DNA from: Caulobacteraceae bacterium UBA3198
GTDB taxonomy: Bacteria; Pseudomonadota; Alphaproteobacteria; Caulobacterales; Caulobacteraceae
Length of the DNA: 64,000 nt
Reading direction: 5' to 3'
NCBI GenBank assembly: GCA_002363865.1
Contig: DEWY01000015.1
Location: 310,001 to 374,000, forward strand
Positions 7,304-15,258 of this stretch are shown here, piece by piece; within the stretch, counting starts at the first letter, position 1; each line of letters starts with the position of its first letter. Below the pieces are notes generated by a model, which saw nothing but the letters and a program-made list of their open reading frames with translations, was not told the DNA's origin and made no database searches. The position numbers and the translations under genes were made by a program.

Positions 7304-9553
7304 CTATTTCGGCTTGAACCGCTTGCTGGTCGGGAAGCCCTTCGGCGCCAGCTTGCCGGCGCCTGCGCGGCGGCCGAGCCAGTCGCGCCACTCGCCCCAG
7401 ACCCGGGTGCGTCCGGCCGGATCGATCCAGACAGCCCCGGTCTCGGCGGCGAACACCGTGGCGTCCCGCAGTCCCCCCTCGCGGTAGGCCTGCAGCTTGA
7501 CCCCCTTACCCCGGGGCATCTCCGGCAGCTCGGCCACCGGGAAGATGAGGATCTTTCCATTGTCGCCGATGACGGCCATGTGGTCGCCGCTCACGGTCAG
7601 GGTGGGGACGGCGCCGCGCTTGTCCACGGTCAGCACCTGCTTGCCCGCCCGGCGGGCGGAGACCGCGTCATCCTCATTGAGGATGAACCCATAGCCGGCC
7701 TTGGAGGCCAGCACCCGGCGCACGCCCGGCTTATGGGCAAAGACGTCGATGATATCGACCTGATCTTCCAGATCGATCATCAGGCGCAAGGGCTCCCCGT
7801 GACCCCGCGCCGAGGGGAGCTTGTCGCAACCGATGGTGAAGAACCGGCCGTCCGAGGCGAGGATCAGCAGCTTGTCGGTGGTCTCGGCCGGGACGATAAA
7901 GCCCAGCTTGTCCCCCTCCTTGAACTTCAGTTCGGAGGGGTCCTCCACCCTGCCCTTGGCCGCCCGGATCCAGCCGCGTTCGGAGAGGATCACCGTGATC
8001 GGCTCGCGGGGGATCATCGCCTCCATGGCCGCCTCGGCGTCCACATCGGGGGCGTCGGCGAAGATGGAGCGGCGGGCGCCCAGCTTGGTCTCCTGGCCAA
8101 GGACCTTCTTGACCTCCTTGAGGCCGACGCCCACCAGCTTCCACTGGCGCGGTTCGGACTCTAGCAGCTTCAGCAGGCCGTCGCGCTCTTCCGACAGCTC
8201 GCCATGCTCGCGCCGGATCTCCATCTCTTCCAGCCGGGCCAGCTGCCGCAGGCGGGTGTTGAGGATGGCGTCGGCCTGCAGCTCGGAGAGCGTGAAGGTC
8301 TCGATCAGCTTGGCCTTGGGCTCGTTCTCGTGCCGAACGATGCGGATCACCTCGTCCAGATTGAGGTAGGCGATCAGCAGGCCATCGAGGATGTGCAGCC
8401 GGGCCTCGATCTTGGCCAGCCGGTGCCGGGCGCGGCGCACCAGCACCTCGCGCCGATGGTCGAGGAAGGCGCGCAGGGCCTCCTTCAGGCTCATCACCCG
8501 CGGCGTGCCCCGGGCGTCCAGCACATTGAGGTTCACCGGGAACCGGGTCTCGAGGTCAGAGAGCTTGAACAGGCTCTCCATCAGGACCTCGGGCTCGATA
8601 TTGCGGCTCTTGGGCTCGAGGATCAGGCGCACATCCTCGGCTGATTCATCGCGCACATCCCCCAAGAGGGGCGCGCGCTTGTTCTCGATCAGATTGGCCA
8701 GCTGCTCGACCAGATCGGCCTTCTTCACCTGATAGGGAATCTCGGTGATGACGATCTGATAGGTCCCGCGGCCGGTGTCCTCCCGCGTCCAGGTGGCCCG
8801 CGTGCGGATGCCGCCCCGGCCGGTCTCATAGGTCTCGACCATTGAGGCGTGAGGCTCGACGATGACCCCGCCGGTGGGGAAGTCCGGCCCCTTCACATGG
8901 ACCATCAGGTCGGCGGTGCTGACATCCGGCGCGTCCAGCATCAGCAGACAGGCGTCGATCAGCTCGCCGGCGTTGTGCGGCGGGATCGAGGTGGCCATGC
9001 CCACGGCGATGCCGCTGGAGCCATTGGCCAGGAGGTTGGGGAAGCCGGCCGGCAGGACCACCGGCTCCTCGTCCTCGCCGTCATAGGTCGAACGGAAATC
9101 GACGGCGTCCTCGTCGATCCCGTCCAGCAGAAGCTGGGCGGCCTCGGTGAGCTTGCACTCGGTGTAGCGCATGGCCGCGGCGTTATCGCCGTCGATATTA
9201 CCGAAATTGCCCTGGCCATTGATCAGCGGGTAGCGCTGGGAAAAGTCCTGCGCCAGTCGGACCAGGGCTTCATAGACCGCCGTGTCGCCATGGGGGTGGT
9301 ACTTACCGATGACATCGCCGACCACCCGAGCCGATTTCTTGGCCGACGAGTTCGGGTCCAGACGCAGCTGGCGCATGGCGAACAGCAGCCGCCGATGCAC
9401 GGGCTTCAGGCCATCGCGCACGTCGGGCAGGGCCCGGCCCGTGATGGTCGACAGCGCATAGGCCAAGTAGCGCCGCGACAGGGCCTCGGTCAGCGGCTCA
9501 TTGATGATGCGGTCGCCGTCGTCGTCGGACGGCGGGGGAACGTGCTTGCTCAT
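7304..9553 (-). CDS. parC: DNA topoisomerase IV subunit A
   Basis: 749 residues, the ParC length; GyrA is longer. The winged-helix/tower breakage domain holds catalytic Tyr130 in AAAMRYTECKL. The quinolone-determining region reads KYHPHGDTAVYEALVRL, with Thr91 at the place of E. coli Ser80 and the acidic residue (Glu95) kept. The C-terminal part is a beta-pinwheel DNA-wrapping domain. With ParE (not in this window) it decatenates daughter chromosomes. The start is supported by a GGAG ribosome-binding site just upstream (ACGGAGAATCAATG). It follows recO at the end of the rnc-era-recO run. Confidence 0.96.
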   Translation of the reverse strand: MSKHVPPPSDDDGDRIINEPLTEALSRRYLAYALSTITGRALPDVRDGLKPVHRRLLFAMRQLRLDPNSSAKKSARVVGDVIGKYHPHGDTAVYEALVRLAQDFSQRYPLINGQGNFGNIDGDNAAAMRYTECKLTEAAQLLLDGIDEDAVDFRSTYDGEDEEPVVLPAGFPNLLANGSSGIAVGMATSIPPHNAGELIDACLLMLDAPDVSTADLMVHVKGPDFPTGGVIVEPHASMVETYETGRGGIRTRATWTREDTGRGTYQIVITEIPYQVKKADLVEQLANLIENKRAPLLGDVRDESAEDVRLILEPKSRNIEPEVLMESLFKLSDLETRFPVNLNVLDARGTPRVMSLKEALRAFLDHRREVLVRRARHRLAKIEARLHILDGLLIAYLNLDEVIRIVRHENEPKAKLIETFTLSELQADAILNTRLRQLARLEEMEIRREHGELSEERDGLLKLLESEPRQWKLVGVGLKEVKKVLGQETKLGARRSIFADAPDVDAEAAMEAMIPREPITVILSERGWIRAAKGRVEDPSELKFKEGDKLGFIVPAETTDKLLILASDGRFFTIGCDKLPSARGHGEPLRLMIDLEDQVDIIDVFAHKPGVRRVLASKAGYGFILNEDDAVSARRAGKQVLTVDKRGAVPTLTVSGDHMAVIGDNGKILIFPVAELPEMPRGKGVKLQAYREGGLRDATVFAAETGAVWIDPAGRTRVWGEWRDWLGRRAGAGKLAPKGFPTSKRFKPK

Positions 9554-9596
9554 TGATTCTCCGTCGGCGCGATTCTAGCGCGCCGCGCCCTCGCCG

Positions 9597-10328
9597 TCAC
9601 AGTCGGTTCGCATCCGACAGCCGGTCGATCATCCAGACCCTGGCCGGCGGCAAGGGTCGGTTCAGGGGATTGAACACGAAGGCCTCCAGAAAGTGGCCCG
9701 TCAGGTCTAGGCCCGCGCCGATATCGCCGGCCTCCAGCCCCCACTGCGCCGACAGCATGAAGGGCGGTAAGCGCAGCAGCTTGTCCTTATAGGGTTCGCC
9801 GGCCTGGGCGCTCACCGCCCGCCCGGTGCGGGGGCTGACATAGATCAGGTCGTCCATGGAGCCGGTGGCGGCGCACTTGGACAGGTCCAGGCCAAAGCCC
9901 AGGTCCTGCAGCAGGCCGGCCTCAAACCGCACGAAGACCGCCGGCCAGATGTCGGGGACCGCCAGGGCGCTGATCAGGGCCTCCAGGGCCAGATAGGCGC
10001 CATGGTGGGGCTCCCGTTCCGGCAGCGCGCCGGCGGCCACTGCAGCGGCCGCAGAGAGGCCATGCAGGGCCAGGGGATCATCGAACAGGGCGCCGGGCCC
10101 CTCCCCCATCGGCTCCAGGGTCGCAGCGCCCAGTTGCTCGGCCACCCGCGCCCGGAACCGGACCCGCACCTGAGCGCCGGGCTGCAAAAAAGGCTTCAGG
10201 CGGCGCGACGCCCCGCCGGCCACATGAGCGGCGTAGCGGCCGTGCTCAGACGTCAGCAGATCGACGATAGCTCCGGTCTCCCCATGAGCCCGGGCCGAGA
10301 GCACGAAGGCGTCGTCTTCGAACTCCAT
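9597..10328 (-). CDS. recO: DNA repair protein RecO
   Basis: 243 residues: an N-terminal OB fold (FVLSARAHGETGAIVDLLT) followed by the alpha-helical RecO C-terminal domain. RecO helps RecR load RecA on SSB-coated gaps and anneals complementary strands. Its ATG overlaps the era stop by one base (TGATG at 10326-10330), so it is very likely translated together with era. The family's zinc-finger cysteines are mostly absent, as in many alphaproteobacterial RecO proteins. Confidence 0.92.
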   Translation of the reverse strand: MEFEDDAFVLSARAHGETGAIVDLLTSEHGRYAAHVAGGASRRLKPFLQPGAQVRVRFRARVAEQLGAATLEPMGEGPGALFDDPLALHGLSAAAAVAAGALPEREPHHGAYLALEALISALAVPDIWPAVFVRFEAGLLQDLGFGLDLSKCAATGSMDDLIYVSPRTGRAVSAQAGEPYKDKLLRLPPFMLSAQWGLEAGDIGAGLDLTGHFLEAFVFNPLNRPLPPARVWMIDRLSDANRL

Positions 10329-11260
10329 CAGACGTCGAAATCGAGGCCCACGTCGCCGTAGAACTCGCGCTTGTCGGCCCAGGTCTCATCGACCTTCACG
10401 TGCAGGAAGAGGTGCACTTGGCGGTCGAACAGCTCGGTGAGCTCCTCCCGCGACTTCTGGCCGATCCACTTCAGGGTCTGGCCGTTCTTGCCCAGGACGA
10501 TCGGCCGCTGGCTGTCGCGTTGCACATAGATGGTCTGCTCGATCCGCACCGAGCCGTCGCGGCGCTCTTCGAAAGCCGTGGTGTCCACCGCCGCCGCATA
10601 GGGCAGCTCCTCATGGACCCGCAGGTAGAGCTTCTCCCGGGTGATCTCGGCGGCCAGCAGACGGGCTGGCAGATCAGCGGTCTGCTCGGCCGGATAGAGC
10701 CAGGGGCCCTCCGGAACCAGCTCGGCCATCCGGCGCTTGAGGTCGTCCACGCCGGAGCCATCAGCGGCCGAGATCATGAAGACCTCGGAATAGACGCCGG
10801 TGTCGAACAATCGCTGCGACAGGGCCAGCAGGCGCTCGCGCTTCACCCCGTCGATCTTGTTGAGCGCCAGGATCGCCTTGCGGCCTGAAATCTTCAGGCC
10901 CTCGATAATGGTCTGGACATCAATGACCGCCCGCTTGTCCGCAGGACTGCCTTCAGCCACGCCAACGGCGAGCTCGGCCTGGACATCGATCAGATGGACG
11001 ACCGCGTCAGCCTCTTCGGCCCCGCCCCAGGCTGACCGGATCATGGCCCGGTCGAGGCGCCGTCGCGGGGCGAAGATGCCAGGAGTGTCCACCAGGACGA
11101 TCTGGCTCTCGCCTTCGATGGCCACGCCGCGCACGGGGAAGCGGGTGGTCTGGACCTTCTGGGTGACAATGGAGACCTTGGCCCCCACCAGACGGTTGGT
11201 GAGGGTGGACTTGCCCGCATTGGGCGCTCCGATGATGGCGACGAAGCCGGCGCGGGTCAT
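10328..11260 (-). CDS. era: GTPase Era, 16S rRNA maturation / 30S assembly
   Basis: 310 residues. The G domain has G1 GAPNAGKS (11-18), switch I QTTRFPVRG, G3 DTPG and G4 NKID, and is followed by a C-terminal KH RNA-binding domain. Era binds near the 3' end of 16S rRNA and checks small-subunit assembly. Start and stop overlap both neighbours (ATGA with rnc upstream, TGATG with recO downstream), the classic rnc-era-recO operon. Switch I has FPV where the usual consensus reads HRI; this looks like ordinary divergence. Confidence 0.97.
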   Translation of the reverse strand: MTRAGFVAIIGAPNAGKSTLTNRLVGAKVSIVTQKVQTTRFPVRGVAIEGESQIVLVDTPGIFAPRRRLDRAMIRSAWGGAEEADAVVHLIDVQAELAVGVAEGSPADKRAVIDVQTIIEGLKISGRKAILALNKIDGVKRERLLALSQRLFDTGVYSEVFMISAADGSGVDDLKRRMAELVPEGPWLYPAEQTADLPARLLAAEITREKLYLRVHEELPYAAAVDTTAFEERRDGSVRIEQTIYVQRDSQRPIVLGKNGQTLKWIGQKSREELTELFDRQVHLFLHVKVDETWADKREFYGDVGLDFDV

Positions 11261-11955
11261 TGTGGTCCTTCGTGTTTCAACAGCATGGCCAGGGCGGCGG
11301 CCTTCTCGGCCTCCTGCTTGGAACGCCCCTGGGCGGCTTCGGGATCATAGCCCTGGACCCGCACCTCAACGGTGAAGGCGGGCGCGTGGTCAGGTCCCTC
11401 GCGGGCGACCACGCCATAGGTCGGCAGAGGCAGGCCCTGGCCCTGGGCCCATTCCTGGAGCTGGGTCTTCGGGTCCTTGCCCCGGGGAGCATTGAGACCA
11501 GCGAACGCCTCGGCCCAGAACCGCAGGAAGAAGGCCCTGGCGGCCTCGAACCCTCCGTCCACATAGAGCGCGCCGATCAGCGCCTCGCAGGCGTCGCCCA
11601 GCACCGTGTCAGAGTCCCGCGCCCCGATCTTGGTGGCGCTGGCTGAGAGCCGCAGGGCCTCGCCCAGGCCGATATCCCGGGCGACCGTCGCACAGGCCTG
11701 ATAGTTGACCAGATTGGCCAACCTGCGGCTCAACTCCCCTTCCCGGGCCTCGGCGTCGAGCCCCATCAGGCGCTCGGCGGCCAGCAGGTTCAGCACCCGG
11801 TCCCCCAGAAACTCCAGACGCTCATAGTGACGCACCTTGGTGGCGCCCTCGCCGACGCTGGCGTGAGTGAGGGCGCGCTCAAGCAGGTCGCGGTCCGAAA
11901 ACTGGTGTCCGATCCTCGCCTCGAGCTGAGCGACCGCCGCCGCACGCCGGTTCAT
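11257..11955 (-). CDS. rnc: Ribonuclease III
   Basis: 232 residues. The RNase III signature RLEFLGDRVLNLL and the second acidic cluster DACEALIGALYVDGG supply the metal-binding Glu/Asp residues. A double-stranded RNA-binding domain follows in the last 75 residues (KTQLQEWAQGQGLPLPTYGV, then a KQEAEKAAALAML helix). It cleaves dsRNA, including the 30S rRNA precursor. ATG 11955 lies 10 bases after the lepB stop, and its stop overlaps the era start as ATGA. Confidence 0.97.
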   Translation of the reverse strand: MNRRAAAVAQLEARIGHQFSDRDLLERALTHASVGEGATKVRHYERLEFLGDRVLNLLAAERLMGLDAEAREGELSRRLANLVNYQACATVARDIGLGEALRLSASATKIGARDSDTVLGDACEALIGALYVDGGFEAARAFFLRFWAEAFAGLNAPRGKDPKTQLQEWAQGQGLPLPTYGVVAREGPDHAPAFTVEVRVQGYDPEAAQGRSKQEAEKAAALAMLLKHEGPQ

Positions 11956-11965
11956 GGGCGAAGGA

Positions 11966-12745
11966 TCACTGGAGGATGTTGAAGAACCGACCGGGCCGGG
12001 CTTCGGTGACCCAGGTCCAGGGCTTGAACAATGAGGCGCCGCGCTCCCACGACAGCAGGATCACCTGCGCCTTGCCCACCAGATTGTCGGCCGGCACATA
12101 GCCCACGCCGATCTCCTCAGGCGCCCGGCTGTCCAGCGAGTTGTCCCGGTGGTCGCCCATGAAGAAGTAGTGGCCTTCGGGCACCAGGAACGGCCCCTTA
12201 TTGTCCATCTCCCCGTCGGGGCCGAGATCATAGGTCACATAGGTGCGGCCATCGGGCAGGGTCTCGCGATAGCGCATGACCTCGCGGGTGAAGCCGTAGC
12301 CGGTGTCGATGATCCCCGGCGACATGGCTTCGCGCGGGACAGGCTGGCCATTGAGGATGATCTGGCCGCCACGGATCTCGATGCGGTCGCCGGGCATGCC
12401 GATCAGCCGCTTGATATAGTCGGTGCGGCCATCCCTCGGCAGCTTGAAGACGACGATGTCCCCCCGCGACGGCGTCCGCGCCATGATCCGGCCGTCAAAC
12501 AGCGGCGGGCTGAACGGGATGGAGTGGCGGGAATAGCCGTAGGAATACTTGGAGACGATGATGTAGTCGCCTTCCAGCAGGTTCGGCTCCATCGACGCCG
12601 AGGGAATGGTGAAGGGCTGGAAGAACAGCACCCGCAGGACCAGGGCGATCAAGAGGGCGTAGACGACCGTCTTCACGATCTCGACAATCTCTTGGATGGC
12701 GTCTGGCTTCTCGGAAGCCGGCGCGCTCTGCACGTTCTCGCTCAT
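11966..12745 (-). CDS. lepB: Signal peptidase I
   Basis: 259 residues from ATG 12745, preceded by AAGGA. The frame is open to 12820 but lacks a good upstream site. One N-terminal membrane segment (TVVYALLIALVLRVLFF, about 26-42) anchors the protease in the inner membrane with its active site in the periplasm. Catalytic Ser51 lies in IPSASMEPN and catalytic Lys112 in YIKRLIGMPGD, followed by boxes D and E (GDHRDNSLDSR). It removes signal peptides of exported proteins, several of which are encoded in this window. Placed between acpS and rnc, as in other Caulobacterales. Confidence 0.96.
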   Translation of the reverse strand: MSENVQSAPASEKPDAIQEIVEIVKTVVYALLIALVLRVLFFQPFTIPSASMEPNLLEGDYIIVSKYSYGYSRHSIPFSPPLFDGRIMARTPSRGDIVVFKLPRDGRTDYIKRLIGMPGDRIEIRGGQIILNGQPVPREAMSPGIIDTGYGFTREVMRYRETLPDGRTYVTYDLGPDGEMDNKGPFLVPEGHYFFMGDHRDNSLDSRAPEEIGVGYVPADNLVGKAQVILLSWERGASLFKPWTWVTEARPGRFFNILQ

Positions 12746-12866
12746 GCGGTGTCCTTGGGGCGCGAAAAGAGCGCGCGGAATGGGATTAGCTATCTCCTGG
12801 ACCGCCCCGTAGCAAGCCAAGCGCCCCAGAAGCGGGCCTTCTGGCCCATTCCCCTGCGGCCTGATG

Positions 12867-13265
12867 CTATTCGGGCACGGCCTCGATGATCACGAAGGCC
12901 TGGGCGTAAGGGTGATCATCGGTGAGCGTCACATGCACGACGGCCCGATGGCCGGCCGGGGTGATCTCCTGCAGCCGCTTCAGGGCCCCATTGGTCAGCG
13001 CCATGGTCGGGGCGCCCGATGGCATGTTGGCCACCCCCATATCGCGCCAGAAGACGCCCCGCCGGAACCCCGTGCCAAGCGCCTTTGAACACGCCTCCTT
13101 GGCGGCGAACCGTTTGGCGTAGCTGGCGGCCTTGTCGGGCTTGCGCTCGGAACGGCGCTGTTCAGTCTCGGTGAAGATGCGGTTCGTAAACCGTTCGCCG
13201 AACCGCTCCAGGGTCTTTTCGATGCGCCGGATATCGGCGAGGTCGGAGCCCAGGCCGATGATCAC
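12867..13265 (-). CDS. acpS: Holo-[acyl-carrier-protein] synthase
   Basis: 132 residues from a GTG start at 13265 (reads VIIGLGSDLADIRRIEK), which overlaps the pdxJ stop as GTGA. A longer frame runs up to 13535 but lies inside pdxJ. The magnesium-binding Asp of GSDLADIRR and Glu of RFAAKEACSKALGTG are both present. It moves the 4'-phosphopantetheine arm from CoA to acyl carrier protein, activating fatty acid synthesis. Translation is probably coupled to pdxJ. Confidence 0.95.
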   Translation of the reverse strand: MIIGLGSDLADIRRIEKTLERFGERFTNRIFTETEQRRSERKPDKAASYAKRFAAKEACSKALGTGFRRGVFWRDMGVANMPSGAPTMALTNGALKRLQEITPAGHRAVVHVTLTDDHPYAQAFVIIEAVPE

Positions 13266-14020
13266 GCCGCCTTCTCCCCACGGACCTGGTCCATCAGGGC
13301 CCGCATCTGGGTGATGGCGGCCGGCAGGCCGATGAAGATGGCCTCGCCGATCAGGAAGTGGCCGATATTCAGCTCCACCACCTGCGGGATGGCCGCGATC
13401 GGCTTGACCGTCTCGAAGTCGATGCCATGGCCAGCATGGACTTCCAGGCCCAGCCGTCCCGCCTCGGCGGCGGCGGCGGCCAGGCGCGACAGGTGCTCGG
13501 CCGCACGCGGATCGCCGTCCCGCACGGCGTCGCAATAGGCGCCAGTGTGCAGCTCCACCACCTGGGCGCCCATGGCCTTGGCTGCGGCCACCTGATCGAG
13601 ATCAGCGTCGATGAAGCAGGAGACCCGGATGCCGGCCGCGGCCAGCCGGCCGACCACGGGCGCGACATTGTTGTGCCCCTTGATCAGGTCCAGCCCGCCT
13701 TCCGTGGTCACCTCCTCCCGGCGCTCAGGCACGAGGCACGCCGCATGCGGCAGATGGCGCAGGGCGATGGCCTCCATCTCGGAGGTCACGGCCATCTCGA
13801 AGTTCAGCGGGCGGCCCCGACGCTTGAGGACCACGGCGAGCGCATCGATGTCCGCGTCGGAAATGTGCCGGCGGTCCTCCCGCAGGTGGGCGGTGATGCC
13901 ATCGGCGCCGGCCATGAGGGCGAGCTCGGCGGCCCGCACCGGGTCTGGATAGGCCGCGCCCCGGGCGTTCCGGATGGTCGCCACATGGTCGATATTGACC
14001 CCCAGGCGCAGGAAACTCAT
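13262..14020 (-). CDS. pdxJ: Pyridoxine 5'-phosphate synthase
   Basis: 252 residues, the usual length. The TIM barrel starts with LGVNIDHVATIRNARG and contains AHLREDRRHI, the catalytic Glu/His region and SCFIDADLDQV. PdxJ condenses 1-deoxyxylulose 5-phosphate with 3-amino-2-oxopropyl phosphate to give pyridoxine 5'-phosphate (vitamin B6). Its ATG overlaps the pyrE stop (ATGA) and its stop overlaps the acpS GTG start, so pyrE-pdxJ-acpS form one translationally coupled unit. Confidence 0.97.
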   Translation of the reverse strand: MSFLRLGVNIDHVATIRNARGAAYPDPVRAAELALMAGADGITAHLREDRRHISDADIDALAVVLKRRGRPLNFEMAVTSEMEAIALRHLPHAACLVPERREEVTTEGGLDLIKGHNNVAPVVGRLAAAGIRVSCFIDADLDQVAAAKAMGAQVVELHTGAYCDAVRDGDPRAAEHLSRLAAAAAEAGRLGLEVHAGHGIDFETVKPIAAIPQVVELNIGHFLIGEAIFIGLPAAITQMRALMDQVRGEKAA

Positions 14021-14601
14021 CGATTCAGCCTCTTGGAGCCGGGTTCCTCCGCCGGCAGGGCGGCCAGTTCCGGCGGCACCTCATCTGGCGCGTAGGACGG
14101 GAAGTCCACCGTGGCCAGGGCGACCAGCGGCCAGCCGACATTGGCCCGGCCGCCAGACCGATCCACGATGCAGGCGCAGCACAGCACCTGGCCGCCGGCC
14201 GCCTCAATGGGCTCGACGGCCTCGCGGAAGGAACCGCCGGTGGTGATCACATCCTCGACCACCACCACCTTGGCGCCCGGCGCGATCTTGAAGGCCCGGC
14301 GCAGCTGGAAGCGGCCGTCTTCGCGTTCCACATAGATGGAGGGAACGCCCAGGGCGCGAGCGACTTCGTAACCTGGAATGATAGCGCCCACGGCGGGGGC
14401 GACGATCACGTCGGGCTTGCCGAATTGCGCGACAATCTGGTCGGCCAGGGCGCGACACAGGCGCTCGGTGCGATCAGCGTACTGGAAGACCAGGTTCTTC
14501 TGGAGGAAGATGGGGCTGTGGCGGCCTGAGGCCAGGATGAAGTGGCCCTCTCGCAGGGCGCCGGCGCCGCGGAATTCCTCAAGGACGTCGTCAGTGGTCA
14601 T
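14017..14601 (-). CDS. pyrE: Orotate phosphoribosyltransferase
   Basis: 194 residues from ATG 14601, selected because a full AAGGAGG lies just upstream; the longer frame to 14649 has no such site. The PRPP-binding loop is VVVVEDVITTGGS and the substrate region is VAPAVGAIIPGYEVARALG. It converts orotate plus PRPP to orotidine 5'-phosphate in pyrimidine synthesis. First gene of the pyrE-pdxJ-acpS overlap series. Divergent from the acetyltransferase gene at 14700. Confidence 0.95.
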   Translation of the reverse strand: MTTDDVLEEFRGAGALREGHFILASGRHSPIFLQKNLVFQYADRTERLCRALADQIVAQFGKPDVIVAPAVGAIIPGYEVARALGVPSIYVEREDGRFQLRRAFKIAPGAKVVVVEDVITTGGSFREAVEPIEAAGGQVLCCACIVDRSGGRANVGWPLVALATVDFPSYAPDEVPPELAALPAEEPGSKRLNR

Positions 14602-14699
14602 TTGGCCGCCTCCTTGGGGCGAATTATCTGAGGCCGAACTAGATGTCACCTCCGCCCGCCAATATGGGGTTGGAGATTCGCAGGAGCCGAGCGCGCCCC

Positions 14700-15245
14700 A
14701 TGCCCGGGATTATCACGACCGAGCGCCTGACGCTGCGCCCCGCCCAGGCCAGCGATCTTGAGGCCATGCACGAGATCCTGTCCTCGGCCCACGCCATGGC
14801 CTTCTGGTCCACCCTGCCCCACGAGACCCTGGCCGAGACCCGTCTGTGGCTGGAAGGCATGATGGCCACGCGCAATGACGACTTCATCGTCGTGACCAAG
14901 GCCGGCGAAGTGGTGGGAAAGGTGGGCTTCTGGGCCGATCCGGAGATCGGCTACATCCTGCACCCCAAGGCCCAGGGTCAGGGCTACGCCCACGAGGCGG
15001 TCTCGGCCGTGATCGACCGGGCGTTCAAGGATCGGGGTCTCAACGAAGCCACGGCCGATGTCGACCCCATCAACACCAGCTCCCGGCGGTTGCTGGAGCG
15101 CCTGGGTTTCGTGGTGGTGGGCAGCGCCAAGAAGACCTACCTGCTCGGCCACACCTGGGCCGACAGCCTCTATCTGCGCTGCACGCCAGAAACCTTCCCC
15201 GGCGCCAAGACCGCCTGGTCCTGGAAGGCGCCGCAGCCGGCCTGA
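14700..15245 (+). CDS. GNAT-family N-acetyltransferase (RimJ/RimL type)
   Basis: 181 residues from ATG 14700 (MPGIITTERLTLRP), with AGGAG upstream. ATGs at 14643 and 14664 are in frame and cannot be excluded. The TERLTLRPAQASDLEAM opening, the acetyl-CoA loop HPKAQGQGYAHEA and the DPINTSSRRLLERLGFV ending are typical of the RimJ/RimL branch, which acetylates N-termini of ribosomal proteins or small amines. The actual substrate is unknown. It lies between pyrE and spoT in a block that is otherwise strictly housekeeping. Confidence 0.85.
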   Translation: MPGIITTERLTLRPAQASDLEAMHEILSSAHAMAFWSTLPHETLAETRLWLEGMMATRNDDFIVVTKAGEVVGKVGFWADPEIGYILHPKAQGQGYAHEAVSAVIDRAFKDRGLNEATADVDPINTSSRRLLERLGFVVVGSAKKTYLLGHTWADSLYLRCTPETFPGAKTAWSWKAPQPA

Positions 15246-15258
15246 AGCGGCCCAGGGC